DNA from: Ceratopteris richardii
Lineage: Eukaryota > Streptophyta > Polypodiopsida > Polypodiales > Pteridaceae
NCBI GenBank assembly: GCA_020310875.1
Contig: CM035430.1
Span: 106,777,979-106,841,978, forward strand
Direction of reading: 5' to 3'
DNA: 64,000 nucleotides
Shown: positions 57,766 to 64,000 of the stretch, piece by piece
Numbering within the stretch: position 1 is the stretch's first letter
How the letters are laid out: each line of letters starts with the position of its first letter
Position numbers and translations under genes: made by a program
The notes under the pieces: generated by a model
The model's database searches: none
Seen by the model: only the letters and a program-made list of their open reading frames with translations
What the model was told of the DNA's origin: nothing

Positions 57766-59744
57766 CCATGCCGTCTATAGATGATATCCCAATTAAAGGA
57801 TGTGAAGAAAAAGAAAAAGATGAGACATTAGAGTCATTAGGATGTAGGAAGTTTGTAGCTAATCATATTTTAGATTGTGAAAAATTTCTAAAAAGATTTG
57901 AAAAAGTAGGATTAACTTTTTCTATAGAAAAATCAGTTTTTGGAGTTAATGAAGTTTTAAATGTAGGATATTTATGTGGTTATTACGGTCGTAGGCCTTA
58001 TCGTCAAAAAGTAGATGCTATTAATAAACCATCTGAAACTTGTAAAAACATTAGTGAAGTTAGACGTTTCTTAGGAGCATGTGTATTTTATGCAATTTGG
58101 ATTCCGCATTATGGCCATATAGCTAATCCATTGTACGATTTACTTAGGAAAAATAGAAAATTTAAATGGACTGAAACTCATGTTAAAGCGATGAAAAAAT
58201 TAAAAAATTTGCTTTCTAATGCACCTGTTTTAAAACGTGTAGATTATTCAAATAATAAACCGATTATTTTAACTGTAGATACTAGTCCTATAGGAATAGG
58301 ATGGGTAATAGGTCAAGATGATAGTGAGGGAAATAGATATGCTATTAGATTCGGAGCTAAAATTTTGCATGAAACTCAAGAGAATTATCCTCAAATAAAA
58401 CGTGAATTATGGGGTTTAGTTACTGCGTTGAAAACTGATAAAGAGTATTTTATAGGAGCTAATGTCATCATAGAAACAGATTGTTTACCTTTAGTAGGAA
58501 TGATTACTAACTGTTCCTCTCCTGATATAGCTATGTTAAGATGGATATCATACATTAAGTTTATTAATCCTATTTTAAATCATATTTCGGGTAAAACTAA
58601 CTCTCTAGCAGATATGCTTTCTAGGGCTAAATTTGAAGATGATGAATTGACTAAAACTGATTTAAATGTAATTAATTATATTTTTGATGTATATGTATAT
58701 GAAAAATTCAATGAAAATGAGTATGAAGGGATTTGGTATGATATAGGTTATTATCTTAGTACTCTAAAGAAATTACCTATTTGGTCAGTTAATAGATTTA
58801 GAGATATTAGAAAACGTGCGTTTAATTTTTTCCTAAAAGATGGTTTTATTTGGCGGCATGCTAAAGGGAAAATTAGATATCCACAGCGAGTTTTAGGAAA
58901 TAAAAAACTGCAAAATAGAGTTATGATAGATATGCATGAGACTCTTTGGGCAGGTCATAAAGGCTTTTACGCAACTTATGATAATATTAGAGAAGCCTAC
59001 TGGTGGCCGTGTATGTATGTGAATATACGTGACTTTGTTAGTACTTGTACTACATGTCAGGTACATTCGTCAGTTAGGCATAGAGAACCTTTGCACCCTA
59101 CCTACCCTCCTTGTATTCATTACAAGTGGGTAGTTGATTTAGTGACCATGCCTAAAGGATTAGATAAGATGAGATATATAGTTTTAGCTAGAGAAGACCT
59201 GACTAATCATGTAGAAGGTAGAGCTCTTCATACGAAAACTACTTATAACGTATGTAAATTTTTGCTAGAAGAAGGTATTAGTAGATTTGACTATGTAGAG
59301 AAGATAGTGGCAGATAGGGGAGAGTTAGATGCTAGAGAGGCTAGAGAATTCTTTGACCAGCATGGGATTTGTCTGTCTCTCACTACTGCTTATAATCCGG
59401 AGTCTAATGGTAAGATTGAGCGGGGTCATCCCTCTATTGTGAAGGCAATTTCTAAGGCCTGCAATGGTGATATGACGCAGTGGCCTAGATTCCTTCCTTT
59501 TGCACTATGGGCAGACAGGATGACGTATACTAGGTCTACAGGATTTATGCCTATAGAACTAATGTACTGTCAAAAGCCGATTTTTCCTATCCAGTCCCAG
59601 ATTATTTCATGGGCGACACTTCCGTGGAATAATGAGATGACTCCTGAAGATCTGATTTCAGTTAGGATTATGCAATTAAATAAAGGTAATAAAATGATTG
59701 AAGAAGCTGTTCAGAAAATTAAAAATTCACAAAATCTATTTTGA
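57736..59744 (+). CDS. Gypsy-3 pol: RT active site, RNase H and integrase
   Basis: It continues RT after the frameshift: VLHDFIPNVTMPSIDDIPIK, whose DD is the RT catalytic pair in an unusual context. RT goes on with CRKFVANHILDCEKFLKRFE, VGYLCGYYGRRPYRQKV and EVRRFLGACVFYAIWIPHYG. RNase H: ILTVDTSPIGIGWVIGQDDS, KRELWGLVTALKTDKEYFIG, IETDCLPLVGM, LADMLSRAKF. Integrase: HETLWAGHKGFYATYDNI and CTTCQ (zinc module), WVVDLVTMP (D), IVADRGELDARE (D), and NPESNGKIERGHPSI (E). The real junction is near 57736. An ATG at 57678 in this frame is upstream of it and is not meaningful. It ends at TGA 59742 by another frameshift. Confidence 0.88.
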
Positions 59745-60053
59745 TAAAAAACATAGACTTAGACCTTGTACTATAGAAGTAGATGACTCGGTTTTAGTTT
59801 ATGATAGCACATTTGATACTCAGTATGATGCTAGGAGAAAGTTAATTAAGAGATGGTTTGGACCATATGTAGTTGTGACTGTATTTGAAAATGGTACATT
59901 TAAGCTTAGAGAATTTGATGGTTCTTTATTGAAAAATTTGATTGCAGGAAAAAGAGTTAAACTATTTAAAAAGAGAATAATGAAGAATATGAAATTGAAG
60001 AAATTGATGATGATGATGATGATGATGCTGATGAAAATGAAGATGATGATTAA
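59698..60053 (+). pseudogene. Gypsy-3 integrase C-terminus with GPY/F module and acidic tail
   Basis: After a frameshift near 59740, the sequence continues DKKHRLRPCTIEVDDSVLVY and KRWFGPYVVVTVFENGTFKL, followed by GKRVKLFKK. This is the integrase GPY/F module, which helps bind DNA. At about 59972 a one-base change in an A run moves the frame again. The alternative frame gives an acidic end (NNEEYEIEEIDDDDDDDADE) to TAA 60051-60053, which suits a polyprotein terminus better than the Met-rich alternative. Confidence 0.8.
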
Positions 60054-60450
60054 AAATCAGGTGAAACAGTTTTGATTAAAGATTCTTTGATTTTTTGTGT
60101 ATATGCATGGCATTACTGCATGGATTAAAAGGATATGTTTGAATTTATTTAAAAACAACTCAAATAGAATTAAGATGTAGAAATATCTGAAATATTTATG
60201 ATTGAAACCTAAAATCTCGTATTTATATGAACTGAATCAGAAAGTTAAATAGGAATTTTGGAATTGGAAGCTTGTGGACGAAAAGGTAGCTTTATTTTGA
60301 ATACATGTATATGCTTAAAATTTTATCCATTAGTATATGGGATTTTGTATTCTGCTATTTATTTCTTATGAGATCTGACCTCTAAATGAAAATTAAAAAA
60401 TAATAATAATAAAAACTTCATACCCAATTAGCATATATGTATGTGTTCGT
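60054..60450 (+). other. AT-rich region after Gypsy-3 pol
   Basis: No open frame of note and no recognisable motif. Confidence 0.5.
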
Positions 60451-60750
60451 TGTTGGTGCGCTATGTTGGGCTAGTAGGCGGGTGGACCAACCTTGGTCGG
60501 GTGATCAAGGCCACGAGCTGACGCTAGTTTCATCATAGGCTCAGCCTATATGTTGTCATGCGCCTGCATGGGTCGATAGGCAGGTGGAATTACTCTGGTC
60601 GGGTGATCAGAGCCACGAGCTGACGTCCATTTCATGTAGGGCTGACATAGTTTGTCGTGCGCTATGCCGGGTTGGTAGACAAGTGGAATAAACTTGGCCG
60701 GGTGGACAAGTCCAGGCGTCGCACTCAATTTTGGTATAGGCCGATTTGTG
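60451..60750 (+). repeat. Three 100-bp tandem repeats with a conserved hairpin
   Basis: Copies start at 60451, 60551 and 60651. They are markedly GC-richer than the surroundings. Each contains an 8-bp stem closed by loop GGGT (60491-60510, 60593-60612, 60692-60711). The stems differ in sequence but keep pairing. GGTCGGGTGATC and CCACGAGCTGACG are shared by copies 1 and 2; copy 3 is more diverged. Confidence 0.85.
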
Positions 60751-61198
60751 AAAATTAAAGAAAAAGCTAAGTTGGGATGAAGTAAAAAAGTAAAAGAAAA
60801 ATGATATGAAAAAAAGCAATGAAAAGAGAGTCAGACCATAGGAAATAAAAGTGGGAGGCATATAATTCTATTACCTGATGAGAAATTTCTTTTTTGTATA
60901 TGCTGTTATACAAGATAAATTACTTATTCTAAGCAAGTGACATGAACAGAAGGACTATAAAACTTATGATTTATTCTTATAAATGCTTGTTTAAATATGG
61001 ATTCAGAAATATGATAAGATATTTTTATAACTTATATCTACTTTGTGTTTTTTTTAAATGATTTGTACTAATCTTTTTATTGCATAAAGTTTGAATGCAT
61101 GATGAAATAAAATTTTGAAAAAAATAAAACTTATTTTCAAAAGAATTTGATCTGTTCCACTTGAATATGCAGGTTGGCCCATCGGGACGATGTGCAGG
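60751..61198 (+). other. AT-rich region before the Gypsy-3 polypurine tract
   Basis: Nothing recognised. A-rich stretches only. Confidence 0.5.
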
Positions 61199-61213
61199 TT
61201 TAGTGGGGGCAGA
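61199..61213 (+). other. Probable polypurine tract of Gypsy-3
   Basis: TTTAGTGGGGGCAGA directly before TGTCGG. Confidence 0.55.
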
Positions 61214-62290
61214 TGTCGGAGAGAATTTATTATTCTTAAAATATTTCAAAAATTAAAAGATTATTTGATTGATATAAGTTTGGTTAAATTATGAGATTTT
61301 TGACTAATGTTTGATTTTAATTTCTGCAGGAAAAGAAGTTTGTTGAATATTATCAGGATGGGAAGTATTTATTAAGGGTATAGATGAAAAGTCAAGGGTT
61401 AGTTAAGGGGTTTTCTATGTTTTGAAAGTAAATTTAAGGGTAATCAAGGGTCAACTATAGGTTCTGATCATGTTTTAAAGGGTTTTATTAAATTAAAGGG
61501 GTAGTTAAGGGTTAAATGTATATTTTGAGCATGATTTATAGGGTTCTAATTAAATTTTAAGGATAATTAAGGGTTTAATATTAATTCTAGAGGATTATGG
61601 AAGGTTAGAATATAGGTTTATGGATTAGTTGAGTTAATTGATGTGGTTTAAAGTTAGTTGTAGGGTAAACCTAAGGTTAAATGATTAAATAAGTGGGTTG
61701 TAGTCTATAAATGAATTATTAAATAGGTTAAATATATCATATGGAACCTTAGAGAAATAATTCAAATAGAAAATGTATTATTTAATTATTTCCATTAAGC
61801 TTATGGTTATAAAATAAATTTAGATGGGTTAAATTGATTTTAGACTAAAGTTTAGTATTTCAATAAATTAAAAAAAAAGAAGTGAAAGATTATTTAAAAT
61901 CTAAAGTCTATGGTCCATTAGATATTTAATTGGTTGAGTGAAATTTGGAAAATTCAAATAGGAAAAATCCCACGCCTAAATTCTTGTTGAGTGTGGTTGA
62001 GTTGAAGAGGAGTTAATTTAGGTAGGTTGGTTCAGTTATCTATGGATAAATGTAGGCTATTGTGGGCTACTCTCATCTATTTGAAGAGGGGAGCACGTAC
62101 TCACAAGCTCATGTGATTTTCAGGTATCTACTATGCTCTAGACTATAGTCATATTGTTTGCACTTAGTTCTATGTGAGCTCTCTGACAGGAGGAGGGAGA
62201 AGGCCATCTCTCTTGTCCTTCAATTTTTGGATTTGTCTTGGAAATTGGTCGACGCAGTTAGATGAGAGGCGTTAGTTTTTTTATGCTCAA
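61214..62290 (+). repeat. Probable start of Gypsy-3 3' LTR
   Basis: It begins TGTCGGAGAG. The sequence to about 61720 contains a recurrent AAGGGT-TAA-GGGT phrase, a loose repeat at 61375-61680. The extent of the LTR is unknown because no 5' partner was found. Confidence 0.4.
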
Positions 62291-62458
62291 ATGATTTATT
62301 TCCCCTTCTTTTTCTTTTTTTTCTTCTATTTTTTTCCTTCTCCTGTCCTTACTTCTTCTCCCTCTTCTTTAATGTTCTCCTTCCCCCTCTCCTTTCTTTG
62401 TTATTTTCATTTAAATCTTTTTCTCCTTCTCCCTTTCTTTCTCTGCCGACGGCGCAGC

Positions 62459-62504
<46 letters not shown>

Positions 62505-62618
62505 TGAGTGAGAGAGAGAGTGAGTTTTCTTTTTTTTCTTTTTTATTTTGTTTTGTTTTTTTATTTAATTCCCTCTCCTCCCTTTCTCCTCTGCCGGCGG
62601 CGCAGCTTTGCTGCGTGC

Positions 62619-62680
<62 letters not shown>

Positions 62681-62740
62681 TACAGAGAGAGAAAGAGAGA
62701 GAGAGAGAGAAAGGTATAGAGAAAGAGAGAAAGAAAGAGA
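62291..62740. repeat. Pyrimidine tract and two GA microsatellites
   Basis: A TTC/CTT-rich tract (62300-62450) is followed by (GA)n at 62460-62520 and again at 62626-62735. Between them lies a second T-rich tract with the near-repeat CTCTGCCG-CGGCGCAGC (62441-62458 and 62588-62605), so the block is a tandem duplication of about 150 bp. Open frames of Arg-Glu repeats here are artefacts. Confidence 0.85.
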
Positions 62741-64000
62741 GTTTCGTTTTATATATTCATTTCTTTTCTTTTTTATTTTATTGTTTATATATATTTTTTC
62801 TCTATATATACTTTATTTTATAGTTTAGTTAAATTAAATAATTTATTTATATATTAAATTATGATGTTTTATGTTATTTAAGTATATTTATTAATTAAAT
62901 ACTTAAAATAAAAATATGGAATGCATATGTAAAGGTATATAATGTATATGGATGACTTAAAATATGTTTATGTTTTGTATATGTATGTGTGTACATATGA
63001 ATATTTATAACTTAAATGTATTTGTTTTAATATAAGTATATATGTTTACGTATCCATTCATGTATGAGTGAGTGTGTGTTTTTTAAAATAGATTAATTGC
63101 TTAAATGTATGATTTGATTATCCTAATGTTTTTTGTATGTTCACAGGTAAGAGACAAGAAGGATTACCCTAACCAAATATTTACCCTATTCTATCTTCTT
63201 TTATCCTTTCCATTTCTTTTCTTACCCTTAACCCAAGCTTCTTTAACCCTTAGCTTTGATAAAAGCAAAAAACAGATATGTTGTATATTTAAGAATTTTC
63301 TGTACAAAAGCATATGTTACACACGTGTTTTTAGTGTAACATACCTAGCTATTCAAGTGTACATATTCTGAAAATATGTGCACGTGATTGTTATCTGTTT
63401 TCTTCTTTCCTTTTTACTTGCTCATTTATTTCCTATGTAGTTGCCAGCATAGATTTTGGAGTGGTATGAAGACTTAAATGTGTACCACTAAAATTCGATT
63501 TTCCTTTGATTTTTGAAACGTCCATAAAAGTTCGGCATTTTATGGTTTGACCATACCGTCAACCGTCACTATGCCCTCCTATTCTTTGTAGTGACTACGA
63601 AAATAGCATCATGATATCCCAAACTTATAAGGGGTCATCGTTTAGATGCATTACTAAAAAATATAATGTGATAATAATGATTTTAAAGAATACCTTTATA
63701 TATGAGTGTAGCTCCCATGGAACGAGTTTCCCACATCGTTTCATGCACCATGATTATAAATAACTAATCACATGAAAACACAGATATATTAGCAAGTTTC
63801 GCACCTTGCTATGAACATCTCCGTGTTGCAATTGTGAGTTGATTGCAAGTGCATACACACATAGCCATATCCTTTGTGTAGGAATACACATGTGTAGTAA
63901 GCAGTATGATCATCAATAGCTATGTTTTTCGAAGCAAGTTTTAGTTCCATTCTTCCTCATAAATACAATCCACATACATCTGTTTCATTCAAAGACGTAA
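62741..64000. other. AT-rich sequence without a recognisable gene
   Basis: ATAT-rich to about 63100, then mixed. TTTTTTGTATGTTCACAG at about 63128-63146 resembles a splice acceptor, but the following 75-codon open stretch has no recognisable similarity. The remainder to the window end shows no transposon domain, RNA gene or clear repeat. Confidence 0.5.

Larger units (their letters stand above)
53000..61300 (+). mobile_element. Gypsy-3, AT-rich Ty3/gypsy element of a distinct lineage (ends approximate)
   Basis: It holds gag-protease in one frame, pol in the -1 frame, integrase with a GPY/F module and acidic tail, a structured tandem repeat, and a polypurine tract before TGTCGG. Base composition and codon use (AAA, ATA and GAA rich) differ sharply from Gypsy-2 and from the copia elements. 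LTR ends could not be matched to each other. It has one stop and about three frameshifts. Confidence 0.75.

Noticed and set aside
62460..62830. Open frames coding Arg-Glu repeats
   Set aside because: They are translations of GA microsatellites in several frames and have no coding signature.

Overview
The window is a piece of intergenic heterochromatin from a plant nuclear genome, probably a large one. Almost all of it is LTR retrotransposon sequence. The evidence is Ty1/copia elements primed by initiator tRNA-Met (TGGTATCAGAGC primer sites), Ty3/gypsy elements primed by what reads as plant tRNA-Asp, LTRs of 189 to about 1300 bp, many in-frame stops of the kind left by deamination of methylated cytosine, and repeated nesting. 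I found no rRNA or tRNA gene, no CRISPR array and no recognisable single-copy host gene. The species cannot be named from this.

Layout from left to right. 1-1010: 3' end of a copia element (Copia-0) with its LTR. 1050-4945: a broken copia fragment (Copia-A1) enclosed by two inverted repeat arms. 4950-11034: a decayed gypsy element (Gypsy-1) with LTR, leader and a gag carrying a tandem duplication. 11035-20877: a minus-strand copia (Copia-B) with both LTRs truncated, containing a young, gag-only, minus-strand copia (Copia-C, 14019-17963). 20878-22577 and 39471-39770: a second copy of Copia-A (A2), split by a complete 16.9 kb gypsy element (Gypsy-2, 22583-39470). 39771-50240: Copia-D, split by a nearly intact minus-strand copia (Copia-E, 41356-47830). 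50330-51330: a decayed gypsy reverse transcriptase piece (Gypsy-4). 51331-52180: unrecognised sequence. 52190-52560: TG/ATGC-rich simple repeat. About 53000 to at least 61214: an AT-rich gypsy element of a different lineage (Gypsy-3). 61214-64000: its probable 3' LTR start, GA microsatellites and AT-rich sequence without a gene.

Three insertions are exactly dated relative to their hosts, because the host sequence resumes across a 5-bp target duplication: Gypsy-2 in Copia-A2 (CTGAA), Copia-E in Copia-D (GAATA) and Copia-C in Copia-B (CCTGT/CATGT). The LTR pairs differ at 2 of 591, about 11 of 1091 and 1 of 189 positions.

The most unusual biology is in Gypsy-2 and Gypsy-3. Gypsy-2 has a tRNA-Asp primer site, a leader array with TCGCGA cores, a gag with several short zinc knuckles, one retropepsin before and a second after the RT-RNase H-integrase block, two H2C2 zinc modules before the integrase core, and a long extra 3' reading frame with a coiled coil behind a candidate splice acceptor. 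Gypsy-3 has an apparent -1 ribosomal frameshift signal (slippery A AAU UUU, 7-nt spacer, hairpin) at the gag-protease/pol junction, an RT active site in an unusual IDDIPIKG context, and three 100-bp tandem repeats that each form a hairpin with compensatory base changes.
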